DNA of 24,500 nt, from assembly GCA_046727855.1 (NCBI GenBank), contig JBKPDL010000132.1, positions 1 through 24,500 of the forward strand, given 5' to 3'. Under the pieces are notes generated by a model. The model worked only from the letters and a program-made list of their open reading frames with translations. It made no database searches and was not told where the DNA came from. Every line of letters begins with the position of its first letter. The stretch's first letter is position 1. Origin of the DNA: DASPWV01 sp046727855 (lineage in GTDB: Bacteria > Acidobacteriota > Vicinamibacteria > Vicinamibacterales > UBA2999). This document shows, piece by piece, positions 1 to 7,489 of this stretch. Position numbers and translations under genes: made by a program.

Positions 1-1
1 A

Positions 2-220
2 CGCGGCACGGCGCGCTACGATCGCCACACGAAGATACGGTGGTATCGCGAATACGGTGTCAGAGAGTGTTGGCTATTGGATATCGGGCGACGGCTTGTC
101 ACAATCGTCGACCTTCGCGTCCGCGGTCCACGTGCGTGGCAGCGATTCTCAGGGGATCAGCGTCTGCACTCCACAGTGCTGACGGAGTTGACGACCGAAG
201 CGGCATCGTTCTTCGCGTAG
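2..220 (+). CDS. Uma2-family (DUF820) endonuclease-like protein, C-terminal part
   Basis: The frame is open from the window edge to a TAG at 218-220 and gives the last 72 residues of a protein. The stretch RYDRHTKIRWYREYGV followed by RECWLLD matches the C-terminal half of the Uma2 (DUF820) fold. In that PD-(D/E)XK nuclease-like family the conserved pattern is a Lys, then Y-x-x-x-G-V-x-E-Y-W-L-V-D. Here C replaces the usual Y before W. Uma2 proteins are common, often multicopy and of uncertain role, and were once thought to be restriction-like. The N-terminal catalytic acidic residues lie outside the window, so activity cannot be judged. It converges on the next gene with a 21-bp gap. Confidence 0.75.
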   Translation, partial: RGTARYDRHTKIRWYREYGVRECWLLDIGRRLVTIVDLRVRGPRAWQRFSGDQRLHSTVLTELTTEAASFFA

Positions 221-241
221 CCGTCCTCGACAACTCTGACG

Positions 242-727
242 TTACATCTGACTCCGCGACGTCAGCTCTACACCATCGGCGGTTTGCACCGAGCTGGCAA
301 GCACCGCAGCGCGGATTTCGTAGCGCTTGAGGATGTCGCGCGTGAGCTCGGGCGGCCACGGCACTTCACGCGTTTGCTGCATCCCGAGCAGAGTGCGCGC
401 GACGCCGAATACTTTCACGTTGGTATCAACAATCTCCTCGGCGCGCACGTGCAACTCGGCACGATCAATCATCACGAGCACTCGACTGTAGTCCATGACC
501 GGACGCAGAAGGCTGGCGGACTCAACGAGCAGAACGCGTGGATTGAGCACCGCCGCAACTCGCGCTTTCGGCAGCGTCACGACTCGCCCACCAACTTCAT
601 CGATGAGCGTCGCCAGTGCTGACGGATGCAGTACCGTGCCCGTCGCAGGGCGCGGCTTCTCTTGAGCCTGGGCGCCGAGCGCCGCCGAGAGTGCGGCTAC
701 GGCAACTAGCGGCATCAGCAATCGCAT
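242..727 (-). CDS. small secreted protein of unknown function
   Basis: 161 residues with a clear Sec signal peptide (MRLLMPLVAVAALSAALGAQA, in two parts: n-region MRLL, then a hydrophobic core, cleavage near A21-Q22). An AGGA lies 8 nt before the ATG at 727. The mature part alternates hydrophobic beta-like segments (VVTLPKARVAAVLNPRVLLV; VLVMIDRAELHV) and ends with a polar tail. I recognise no domain. It starts 12 nt after the stop of the beta-barrel-like gene upstream, so the two are almost certainly co-transcribed, and an envelope role is plausible only by that association. Start and reading frame are well supported; function is not. Confidence 0.7.
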   Translation of the reverse strand: MRLLMPLVAVAALSAALGAQAQEKPRPATGTVLHPSALATLIDEVGGRVVTLPKARVAAVLNPRVLLVESASLLRPVMDYSRVLVMIDRAELHVRAEEIVDTNVKVFGVARTLLGMQQTREVPWPPELTRDILKRYEIRAAVLASSVQTADGVELTSRSQM

Positions 728-739
728 CGGACGTTCCTG

Positions 740-1585
740 CTATCGGCCGAAGTGGACGACGATGCCCGCAGCGGCGCGCAGATTGTGCACGGCGCCGAAA
801 TCGAGGCGCGTCTGAACGCCGGTGACGGGATCGGCCACATCAATGTCGATGGGCGAACCGTGGAGATGATCCGAGACTTCGAGACGAACGCCAAGGCTGC
901 CGCCGCCGACCGGCACGCGAAAATCCGAGCCGACGCCGAAATGAAATGCGAACTGGGTCTCGATGCCGAGCTCGTCGATCGCAATCAGGAGCGGATCGGT
1001 CCGGCCCGCCACCACCACGTGCACCGGTGTCCCGCCCGGCGGCGCGTGCTCGATGAAGGTGAGCGGAGGACTTACTGTGCGATCGAGGTTGTAGGTGACG
1101 CCGCCAAACCCGAAAAAGAAATACGGCCACACCAACCGCCCCGGACGATAGTCAATCAGTCCGATCGCGCCGCCGATGTCGTACACGTACTGATCCACGT
1201 CCACTGTGTTGCCGTCCGTCCGCAGGCTGAAATCGCTGCACGCGCGCCCGACACCGAGACACGAGTTGCCATACCCGGCGCGCGCGCGAAAGCCGTAGCG
1301 CCCCTCCCAGTAGGTGAGCGCGACATCGAACACCGGGCCGGGATCGACCTGCAGATCGCGTACGAGCACCTGTTCGAGCGCGCCACTAATCGGCGACACC
1401 GAGCCGAGAAGCACCAGATCACTCCAATCGGTCGAGAGAAGGATGCCGGTCGAACCGCTCAAATCGAGATGCCTGGGACCGGGTGGAATGTTGAACGGAT
1501 CGGGCTGAGCGGCAACAGGCGCGGGAGCGGCAAGCGCGACGAGCGTACCGACAAGTGAGCAGAAGGCAATGGAGTTGGAGCGCAT
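740..1585 (-). CDS. outer-membrane beta-barrel-like secreted protein
   Basis: 281 residues. GGGAGG lies 5 nt before the ATG at 1585, which fixes the start. Residues 1-26 form a signal peptide ending in APVAA-Q. The mature protein is rich in alternating aromatic/Gly segments typical of small outer-membrane barrels (YGFRARAGYG; WPYFFFGFGGVTYNLD; FAFHFGVGSDFRVPVGGG; LGVRLEVSDH), and it ends AGIVVHFGR, close to but not exactly at a terminal aromatic residue. It carries one Cys pair (CLGVGRAC). I cannot name the family; an OmpA/OprF-like or porin-like eight-stranded barrel is the likely fold. It sits 50 nt downstream of the P450 gene and 12 nt upstream of the small secreted protein, so it probably belongs to the same leftward operon. 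Confidence 0.7.
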   Translation of the reverse strand: MRSNSIAFCSLVGTLVALAAPAPVAAQPDPFNIPPGPRHLDLSGSTGILLSTDWSDLVLLGSVSPISGALEQVLVRDLQVDPGPVFDVALTYWEGRYGFRARAGYGNSCLGVGRACSDFSLRTDGNTVDVDQYVYDIGGAIGLIDYRPGRLVWPYFFFGFGGVTYNLDRTVSPPLTFIEHAPPGGTPVHVVVAGRTDPLLIAIDELGIETQFAFHFGVGSDFRVPVGGGSLGVRLEVSDHLHGSPIDIDVADPVTGVQTRLDFGAVHNLRAAAGIVVHFGR

Positions 1586-1635
1586 GGCAACCTCCCGCGG
1601 ATGTTCGCGTCAGAGATAACGCATTCACCCTCTCA

Positions 1636-2997
1636 CTACAAGCTCTGCCGTCGCGAAGCAACCATCATCATCCCGTGGCGGGCGCGCAGCGTGATCAGCG
1701 GCTGCGGTTCCACAGGATGACCGGGCACGAGGCGCAGCTTCCACTGCTGCGCGATGGTCGCGAGCACGAGTGCCGCTTCCATCAGGGCAAACTGATCGCC
1801 GATGCATTTGCGCGCGCCGCCGCCGAATGGGAAGTAGGCAAACGGGGGAAGCGACGCCTTGAATTCGGCCGTCCAGCGATCGGGGTTGAAGCGGTCGGCA
1901 CCCTCATAGAAGCGCGAATCGCGCTGCATGATGTACGGACTCATGAACACGAGCCCGCGCGGCGGCACGACGTAATCACCAACCTTGTGCTCGGCGATCG
2001 CGCGGCGCCCGATTACCCATGCCGGCGGATAAAGCCGCAGCACTTCAGTGACCACGCGCTCCACGTACGGCAAGCGCGGAAGATCGTCCATTGTCGGGAG
2101 ACGCCCTGCCAACACCCGATCGAGTTCCTCGTGTAACTTCGCTTCGGCCGCGGGATGCTGGCTGAGCAAGTACCACGTCCAAGTGAGCGCGTTGGCCGTC
2201 GTTTCGTGGCCGGCGAGCAGAAGCGTCATCGACTCGTCGCGCACCTGTTGATCGGACAGCCCGCCCGTGCCATCCTCGTCGCGGGTCTCGAGCAGCGTCG
2301 AGAGCAGATCTCCGCGATCCTGACCGGTGCGGCGGCGTTCCGCGATCATCCCGTAGATGAGCGCGTCGAGCCGTTCTCGTGCCGCGCGCGCGCGACGCAG
2401 CGCGGGAATTGGCAGCTTCTCGATGAAATCGGCGCCCGGCAGCAGGTTGAGGAAAAACGTGGACATCATCTGCGTCAGCGCCACGCCCACTTCATCTGCC
2501 TTTGATTCCACGTCGGTGCTGAACAGCGTCTGACCGACGATCGCGAGCGTGACGCGCATCATTTCCTTCGACGCGTCAAATGTCTGATCGTGTTGCCAGC
2601 GCCTGCGCGTCTGGTCGGCGCGCTGCACCATCACGGCGGCGTAGCTGGCGATGCGTTCGCGATGGAACATCGGCTGCAGGAGCCGGCGCGAGCGAAGATG
2701 CGACGAGCCTTCGCTCGTCAGTAGTCCCTCGCCCAGAAGCTTCCTGGCGCGCTCGAGACCGCGGCTCTTGGTGAAGTTGCGCTGATTGGTCACCAGCACG
2801 TCGCGAATGAACTGCGGGTGATTGACGAAATAGGCCTGCTCGCCCGACAGCTTGAAAAACACCACATCGCCGTAGGTGCGCGCCATGCGCGTGAACAGCG
2901 CGAGCGGATCGCGGCCCGGGGTGATCAGCGTCCCGAGAACTGGGCGCCGCGGACCTGGAGGGAGACGCCGGGATGAAGCGACCGCGGCTTCCATCAT
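1636..2997 (-). CDS. cytochrome P450
   Basis: 453 residues, normal length for a soluble bacterial P450. Motifs in order: the N-terminal proline-rich hinge RRLPPGPRRPVLG (10-22); I-helix oxygen-activation motif AGHETT (262-267); K-helix ExxR in EVLRLYPP (318-325); PERF-like region FNPDRW (370-375); and the haem loop FPFGGGARKCIG (389-400) with the axial thiolate Cys398. All catalytic landmarks are present, so it should be an active mono-oxygenase. No redox partner gene (ferredoxin or reductase) is adjacent. The sequence style (class E-like, LLAGHETTANALTW) suggests fatty-acid, terpene or sterol-like substrates, but the substrate cannot be read from sequence. The ATG overlaps the TGA of the upstream pRiA4b-type gene (ATGA, 2994-2997), implying translational coupling. 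Confidence 0.96.
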   Translation of the reverse strand: MMEAAVASSRRLPPGPRRPVLGTLITPGRDPLALFTRMARTYGDVVFFKLSGEQAYFVNHPQFIRDVLVTNQRNFTKSRGLERARKLLGEGLLTSEGSSHLRSRRLLQPMFHRERIASYAAVMVQRADQTRRRWQHDQTFDASKEMMRVTLAIVGQTLFSTDVESKADEVGVALTQMMSTFFLNLLPGADFIEKLPIPALRRARAARERLDALIYGMIAERRRTGQDRGDLLSTLLETRDEDGTGGLSDQQVRDESMTLLLAGHETTANALTWTWYLLSQHPAAEAKLHEELDRVLAGRLPTMDDLPRLPYVERVVTEVLRLYPPAWVIGRRAIAEHKVGDYVVPPRGLVFMSPYIMQRDSRFYEGADRFNPDRWTAEFKASLPPFAYFPFGGGARKCIGDQFALMEAALVLATIAQQWKLRLVPGHPVEPQPLITLRARHGMMMVASRRQSL

Positions 2998-3707
2998 CTC
3001 GATTGTAGATCGCGCAGCAGCGGCGTTACGCGCTGCAGCAGGTCCTGCGCACGACTGACGCCCGCGCTCGTCAAATCTACGGACTTGCGGTGCGGGTTTG
3101 TGACCAGCAAGCCGGCGTCGGACAGCACATCCAGCGTCTCCACGCGCATCGTCTTATAGGAGACACGAGTGCCCTTTCCCTCTTCCCACGAGCCAAGGAA
3201 CAACAACAACAATGTGAGATCCGACAGAAGCCGGTCCTCAGGCGTCAAGTCCTCTTGCGGAATCGCAACCGCGCGATGACCTCGAAGCTGCTCGCGTAAT
3301 CGGTGGTTGGCCTGGTCCAGCTCGAATCCGCCACCTTCGCCTTCGAGGCATTCGATGCGATAGGGTGCGCTCGCGTACTCACCCACGACGCTGATGTCTA
3401 CCCGGTTCTCGGCCGCGAAGTCGTAGGTGTACTCGAAGGCGTGATCTTTTCTCACGGCGTTCGCTACGGTGATGCGCTCGTCATCTCCAGCCCAGTGCAG
3501 CGACACCTCCTCCTCGTCGGGCTCTGGGCCGTACTCGCGGCCGGCCACATCGAACACGTGCGGATGCACATCGTCCCAATGCATCAACGCTTGAATTACG
3601 CGATGTAGATCAGCGAGTGACACATCGCCGGGCACACGGACGCGGCGCGACACGCGCGGCGTGGCGGCGCGGAGCTGGAGGTGCAGATCGTAGGCACGCG
3701 CCATCAT
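2994..3707 (-). CDS. plasmid pRiA4b ORF-3 family protein with C-terminal DUF6429 domain
   Basis: 237 residues from the first of two adjacent ATGs (3707 and 3704). The frame stays open further upstream to 3860, but that stretch has no family similarity. Residues 1-135 match the pRiA4b ORF-3 domain: an opening YDLHLQLR, then the hallmark VIQALMHWDDVHPHVFDV (37-54) and REYGPEP (57-63). Residues ~155-225 look like DUF6429 (LLLLFLGSWEE, then ETLDVLSDAGLL, then RKSVDLTSAG), a domain often fused to pRiA4b ORF-3. Biochemical role is unknown for both. No Shine-Dalgarno precedes either ATG, but an AT-rich TTTAAT lies 3-6 nt upstream, so a leaderless message is possible. Its TGA overlaps the P450 start codon. 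Confidence 0.88.
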   Translation of the reverse strand: MMARAYDLHLQLRAATPRVSRRVRVPGDVSLADLHRVIQALMHWDDVHPHVFDVAGREYGPEPDEEEVSLHWAGDDERITVANAVRKDHAFEYTYDFAAENRVDISVVGEYASAPYRIECLEGEGGGFELDQANHRLREQLRGHRAVAIPQEDLTPEDRLLSDLTLLLLFLGSWEEGKGTRVSYKTMRVETLDVLSDAGLLVTNPHRKSVDLTSAGVSRAQDLLQRVTPLLRDLQSR

Positions 3708-3710
3708 GCG

Positions 3711-3716
3711 ATTAAA
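3711..3716 (-). promoter_or_regulatory. candidate -10 hexamer TTTAAT just before the pRiA4b-type gene
   Basis: On the - strand TTTAAT lies 6 nt before the second ATG (3704), in a GC-rich background and with no Shine-Dalgarno sequence. The spacing would place transcription start at or next to the start codon. No good -35 is visible. Weak evidence from one hexamer. Confidence 0.25.
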
Positions 3717-3909
3717 TACCGCAAGTGGCCTCTGACGAGTTTGACGGGCGTGTGCTGAAATAACCCAACTCGTCCGTAGCTTTGCGGAAGGTGTCGAAAC
3801 CGAGGAGGTCTGCCATCGGCTGTGCGCGTTGGGATGCGATTCGGTGCAGGGGTATTTCATCCATCGGCCGGCGCCCGTGGCGAGTGTCGCGAATTGGATG
3901 GGGACGAGG

Positions 3910-5670
3910 CTAAGCCGCGACGCGATCGATCTCGGTGCGCAGGCGACCTAAGGCGGCACCGATTTCTGCCAGCTCCTTTTCCAGGCGCGTCAGTTTGTCG
4001 TGTTCGGCGCGAACGAAGCGGGTGTACGGCGCCACCGCCTCGAGCACGCCGTGCACGCTGCGATCGACTTCGCGCTCGAACTGCGCGCGCAGGTTTGTCA
4101 TCAGCTGCTGGCGCATCTCCTCGATGCGGCGGCGCAGATCCGCCTTGGCCTGCGCGCGCTTGGACGGAATCACGAACATCCCGAGGATGGCGATCGCGCT
4201 GGCCGCGATGATGCCGGTGACGTCGGCCGCCGTGCTGGTCGCCAGGATCGTCACGAGCGTGCCAACCGAGACGGCGCCGGCTTGCGCCAGCGCGGCGCCC
4301 GCAACCGCGGCGCGGACACCGTCCGCCATCGCCGCCGCTTCGCGCTCTTTGTCGTAGGTCGAGACCGCGGTTTGCGCGGCGCGTCCGACGGTGTTGATCA
4401 ACCTCGCGCGATCGTAGGTAAACGCGCTCGCGTCGGTGCCGCCGACCACTCGCCCGGCATGCGCGGCACGACGTCTGGTGACGTGGTCGTTCACCGCCTG
4501 CCACTGTCGCAGTTCGCTCGCCACCATCCAATCGATGACGTCGTGGACCTGCTTTTCGATCTGCTGCGGCACGTCGGCAACGACGGTGCGCTCGAATTCG
4601 CGCTGGATGCGCGCCTTGTTCAGAAGATCCGGGATGCGTCCCACGCGGAGGGTATCGTCGAAGAACGCCATGCCGCGGTTTTCGAACTGGTGCAGGATGT
4701 TGTCTACCTCGGCGAGGCGGAACTCGAACTCGCGCGACAAGTCGGTGCGGTAGATCCCGAGCTGGCTGTCGATGTCGTTGATGGTTTGAAGATCCTCGGC
4801 AAGCAACTCGAGACGGCTCTTGATCGTCTGGCGCGCGGTGTCTGCGAGACGTAAACCGACGCCGAGCGGGTTCAGCAGCTTCAAACGCAAACGTTCCTGC
4901 TGATCGAGTGTGGCGGCAATGTAGCGTTCGAGCTCGTCGAACTGATCGCCCGGAGCGGGCGACGGCGGGGCTGAAGCCTCGCCCCGACGTGATTCTTTGG
5001 CGCGCAAGGCATGTCGCGCGGATACGCTGAACACTTCGGGTTTCGTGCCGAGGAGCGCCTGTGCGTGCTCGCTGACAAAGCGCTTCACCTGCTCGCGATC
5101 CTCCGGGCCTTCGAGCACATCGACCTTGTTGATCACGAACACGATCTTCTTGCCCCAGTCGCGGATGTTCTGCAGGAACGCGCGTTCGCTTTCGGTAAAC
5201 GGGCGATCGGCCGAGGTGACGAACAAAACAAGATCGGCTTGCGGAACGAAATCGTTCGTCAGGCGCTCGTGGTCGCGGAAAATGGCGTTGGTTCCCGGCG
5301 TGTCCACGATATCGAGATCGCGCAGGAGCGCGACCGGCGCGGTCACCACGTCCACCGATTCCTGTTCGATGTGTCGTCCGGACGTCTCGCCGTAGCGGAG
5401 AATCTGGAGACGAGTCGTGGTCGGCGTCGGGCCTTCGTCGAGCACGCGCGACCCGGCAAGCGCGTTGACGAACGCGCTCTTGCCTGCGTTGAACTCGCCA
5501 ATGATGACCAGCAGGAAGAGACGATCGAGTTGCGCGATGGAGCGCGCGAGCGTTGTTTGATCGGTGGCGTTGGCGTCGAATCTGGCGAGCGCGCGCTGCA
5601 GCTTGCCGAGCCACTCCCGCTCGTCGCTGATGAGGTGCTTCGTGCGATCAGGGATGAGGCGCCCGAACAC
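3910..5670 (-). CDS. dynamin-like GTPase
   Basis: 586 residues if the GTG at 5668-5670 is the start. GTPase motifs: G1 GEFNAGKS (58-65), G2 threonines in TPTTT (82-86), G3 DTPG (123-126) and G4 NKVD (181-184). A long helical stalk follows. Residues ~451-502 hold paired hydrophobic segments (AAVAGAALAQAGAVSVGTLV, then TGIIAASAIAILGMFVI) that act as membrane paddle in bacterial dynamin-like proteins. Charged coiled-coil helices make up the C-terminus (~506-584). Bacterial dynamins bind and remodel the inner membrane after stress. The frame stays open upstream to 6033, but it crosses a heptamer repeat island and loses family character, so I trimmed it. A GAGG is only 1 nt before the GTG, so the exact start is uncertain. 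Many bacterial dynamins occur in pairs; here it is single. Confidence 0.88.
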   Translation of the reverse strand: MFGRLIPDRTKHLISDEREWLGKLQRALARFDANATDQTTLARSIAQLDRLFLLVIIGEFNAGKSAFVNALAGSRVLDEGPTPTTTRLQILRYGETSGRHIEQESVDVVTAPVALLRDLDIVDTPGTNAIFRDHERLTNDFVPQADLVLFVTSADRPFTESERAFLQNIRDWGKKIVFVINKVDVLEGPEDREQVKRFVSEHAQALLGTKPEVFSVSARHALRAKESRRGEASAPPSPAPGDQFDELERYIAATLDQQERLRLKLLNPLGVGLRLADTARQTIKSRLELLAEDLQTINDIDSQLGIYRTDLSREFEFRLAEVDNILHQFENRGMAFFDDTLRVGRIPDLLNKARIQREFERTVVADVPQQIEKQVHDVIDWMVASELRQWQAVNDHVTRRRAAHAGRVVGGTDASAFTYDRARLINTVGRAAQTAVSTYDKEREAAAMADGVRAAVAGAALAQAGAVSVGTLVTILATSTAADVTGIIAASAIAILGMFVIPSKRAQAKADLRRRIEEMRQQLMTNLRAQFEREVDRSVHGVLEAVAPYTRFVRAEHDKLTRLEKELAEIGAALGRLRTEIDRVAA

Positions 5671-5705
5671 GCCTCGGATGATGCATTCACGGTGCCAAGC
5701 ACAGG

Positions 5706-5815
5706 GTTGAGGTTCGGGTTTCGGGTTCCGGGATTCCGAGGATCCGCAGTTCGAAGTTCCGGAGGGCCGACCTTCCAGAGTCCGAATTGCGAATTTCCGA
5801 GGTTCGGGATTCTGG
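5706..5815. repeat. degenerate heptamer repeat island (TTCGGGT / TTCCGAG-like)
   Basis: About fourteen short units follow each other on the + strand, most 7 nt long and sharing TTCG or TCCG: TTCGGGT, TTCGGGT, TCCGGGA, TTCCGAG, TCCGCAG, TTCGAAG, TTCCGGAG, then after a short break TCCGAAT, TGCGAAT, TTCCGAGG, TTCGGGA. Seven is not a multiple-of-codon register that keeps one protein repeat, and the low-complexity peptide read through it (NPKPEPQ-type) resembles no dynamin. It resembles short tandem repeats of intergenic DNA. I know of no function. Confidence 0.7.
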
Positions 5816-5825
5816 CCGCATCGTT

Positions 5826-6066
5826 TTAGAACTCGATCAGCACACCCGCTGAGGCGCGATCCGAGATGCGGTCCGAGCTTCTGCGGATGTGGTCCGGCAA
5901 GCGGCACGGCTTCGTCCAGGATGTCGCTATTGATCAATGCGAGCAAGCCCGTGTCCTCGACGCCGCGAACCGTGTGAAACAGGAACGGGCTGTCCGCGCC
6001 ATCGACGGCGATGCCGATGTGCCGGGGGTCCAATCCTCTAACGGCAAACTCGCCTCTGAAATCGTC
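5826..6066 (-). other. unassigned leftward open frame, possible gene remnant
   Basis: The - strand frame reads ISGDDFRGEFAVRGLDPRHI and then IGIAVDGADSPFLFHTVRGV and so on to about 5826, where it enters the repeat island. Third codon positions look GC-rich (roughly 70% by eye), as in the neighbouring real genes. No ATG and no Shine-Dalgarno are present (only a TTG at 6031-6033), and I recognise no family. It may be the remains of a small gene or a chance frame. It joins, without a stop, the dynamin-like frame, which is why an automatic caller would extend that gene to here. Confidence 0.25.
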
Positions 6067-6094
6067 GCCGCTGATTGGTGATGGCTATTGTGGA

Positions 6095-6100
6095 TAGAAT
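6095..6100 (+). promoter_or_regulatory. candidate -10 hexamer TAGAAT, leaderless start of M24 gene
   Basis: TAGAAT matches TATAAT at five of six positions and ends 8 nt before the ATG at 6109. No Shine-Dalgarno is present between them. That spacing puts transcription start at or within 2 nt of the ATG. No convincing -35 at 16-18 nt upstream. Confidence 0.4.
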
Positions 6101-6108
6101 TCCGCTCT

Positions 6109-7425
6109 ATGCGGAAGGCATTTGTCGTTGTTTTTCTCTGTGCGTGGTGTCTGGTTCCGGCGGCGCAGACCGTCGGCTATCCGGATCCGTCCGACCGTGT
6201 CCTTACCCATCGCGAGCAGGCGCCGCTCGTCAAAAGCTGGATCGTCAAGCGCTTCGATACCGTGCTGCCGTCGCTGATGACGCGCGAAGGCATCGATATA
6301 TGGATCATCGTGTCGCGCGAGTACAACGACGATCCAGTGTTCCGTTCAATGGCGCCCCTCACAACGTTCTCGTCGCGGCGCAGGACGATTCTGGCGTTTT
6401 ACAACGCGGGTAATGGCAAGCCGGTCGAGCGGGTCTCGATTGGACGGTTTGACTACGACGGCATCTTCACGCTGGTCGCGACCGCCAACGATGCACAGTA
6501 CGAAGGGCTGAGAAAATTCGTCGAAGCGCGCGATCCGAAAGTCATCGGGATCAACGAGTCCGACGCGTGGAATCACGCCGATGGCCTGACCGCCAACGAG
6601 AAGCGGCGACTCGCCGAGGCGCTCGGCCCGAAGTACGCCGGCCGGATGAAGTCAGCCGAGATGCTCGCCGTCGGCTGGCTCGAAACAAAAATCCCGGAGG
6701 AGCTCGAGGCCTATCGCCATGTGATGAAAGTCGCGCATCTCGTCATTCGAGAGGCCTTCTCCAACAAGGTCATCACGCCGGGCAAGACAACCAACGAAGA
6801 CGTCGCGTGGTGGATGCGTCAGCGCGTGGCGGAGTTGGGCCTCGGTAGCTGGTTTCATCCGTCGATCACGATTTATCGGCAAGGCAGCGCGTCGGTAGGC
6901 AACGACACGATCCAACGTGGCGACATGCTGCACACCGACTTTGGTCTCGTCTATCTCGGCCTCTCTACAGATACGCAGCACAACGCATATGTCCTCAAAG
7001 CCGGCGAGAACGATGCACCCAAGGGATTGAACGACGGCTTGAAGGCCGCCAATCGGCTGCAGGACCTCACAATGCAGTTCGCGAAGCTTGGACGCACCGG
7101 CAATCAGGCGCTCGCCGACGCGCGCGCGGCGGCGATGAAAGAAGGCCTTGTGCCGTCGATCTATTGCCACCCCGTCGGCTACCACGGCCACGGAGCGGGT
7201 CCGCCGATTGGAATGACCGATTATCAGCAGGGCGTGCCCGTGCGAGGCGACTACGTGTTTCGTCCAAACACCTGGCACTCGATCGAGCTGAACACGACGC
7301 ACAAAGTGGCGGAATGGGGCGGTCAGGGGGTCCGCTTCGCGCTGGAGGAAGACGCCGCGATTGTGGCAGACGGCGCGTGGGACTGGATCAACGGGCGGCA
7401 GACGACGTTCTATCTGATCAAATAG
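6109..7425 (+). CDS. secreted M24-family metallopeptidase (Xaa-Pro aminopeptidase-like)
   Basis: 438 residues from the ATG at 6109, chosen because it opens a signal peptide (MRKAFVVVFLCAWCLVPAAQ). A TTG at 6088 would add seven residues in front. Residues ~25-190 form the N-terminal creatinase-like domain and ~195-435 the pita-bread catalytic domain. All five dinuclear metal ligands are visible: Asp277 (HTDFG), Asp288 (STDTQH), His361 (YHGHGAGPP), Glu393 (SIELN) and Glu413 or Glu414 (ALEEDAAI). It should hydrolyse the bond before proline in peptides, in the periplasm. It reads away from the dynamin-like gene and precedes two small lipoprotein genes with short gaps. It could equally be a prolidase; substrate preference is not readable. 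Confidence 0.92.
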   Translation: MRKAFVVVFLCAWCLVPAAQTVGYPDPSDRVLTHREQAPLVKSWIVKRFDTVLPSLMTREGIDIWIIVSREYNDDPVFRSMAPLTTFSSRRRTILAFYNAGNGKPVERVSIGRFDYDGIFTLVATANDAQYEGLRKFVEARDPKVIGINESDAWNHADGLTANEKRRLAEALGPKYAGRMKSAEMLAVGWLETKIPEELEAYRHVMKVAHLVIREAFSNKVITPGKTTNEDVAWWMRQRVAELGLGSWFHPSITIYRQGSASVGNDTIQRGDMLHTDFGLVYLGLSTDTQHNAYVLKAGENDAPKGLNDGLKAANRLQDLTMQFAKLGRTGNQALADARAAAMKEGLVPSIYCHPVGYHGHGAGPPIGMTDYQQGVPVRGDYVFRPNTWHSIELNTTHKVAEWGGQGVRFALEEDAAIVADGAWDWINGRQTTFYLIK

Positions 7426-7489
7426 GAGGCCCGCGCGGGCGTAGGCTATCATTTCGGAGGTGCGCCGAGAGCGCTGGTTGGGAGATGCA

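Larger units (their letters stand above)
5671..6108. other. 438-bp gene-poor region between divergent genes
   Basis: This stretch separates the leftward dynamin-like gene from the rightward M24 peptidase. It holds the heptamer repeat island (5706-5815), an unassigned leftward open frame (5826-6066) and a probable -10 for the peptidase (6095-6100). I see no RNA gene here. Confidence 0.6.

Noticed and set aside
752..1558. A 268-codon frame opposite the beta-barrel-like gene
   Set aside because: No ribosome site and no family. The opposite strand has a signal peptide, a GGGAGG site and beta-barrel character.
3734..3774. Inverted repeat GACGAGTT...AACTCGTC upstream of the pRiA4b-type gene
   Set aside because: Arms of 8 bp with a 25-nt loop, not extendable and not placed at a clear promoter.
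3708..3860. 51-residue upstream extension of the pRiA4b-type gene
   Set aside because: No similarity to the family, which begins at the YDLHLQLR segment just after the double ATG.
3857..5614. A long Arg-rich reading frame on the - strand within the dynamin-like gene, and similar long frames opposite other genes
   Set aside because: Composition is dominated by Arg/Ala/His as expected of a shadow of a GC-rich gene, and it has no recognisable motif. The GTPase motifs are in the other frame.
7429..7440. Palindrome GCCCGCGCGGGC after the M24 gene
   Set aside because: No loop and no T run; expected often by chance at this base composition.
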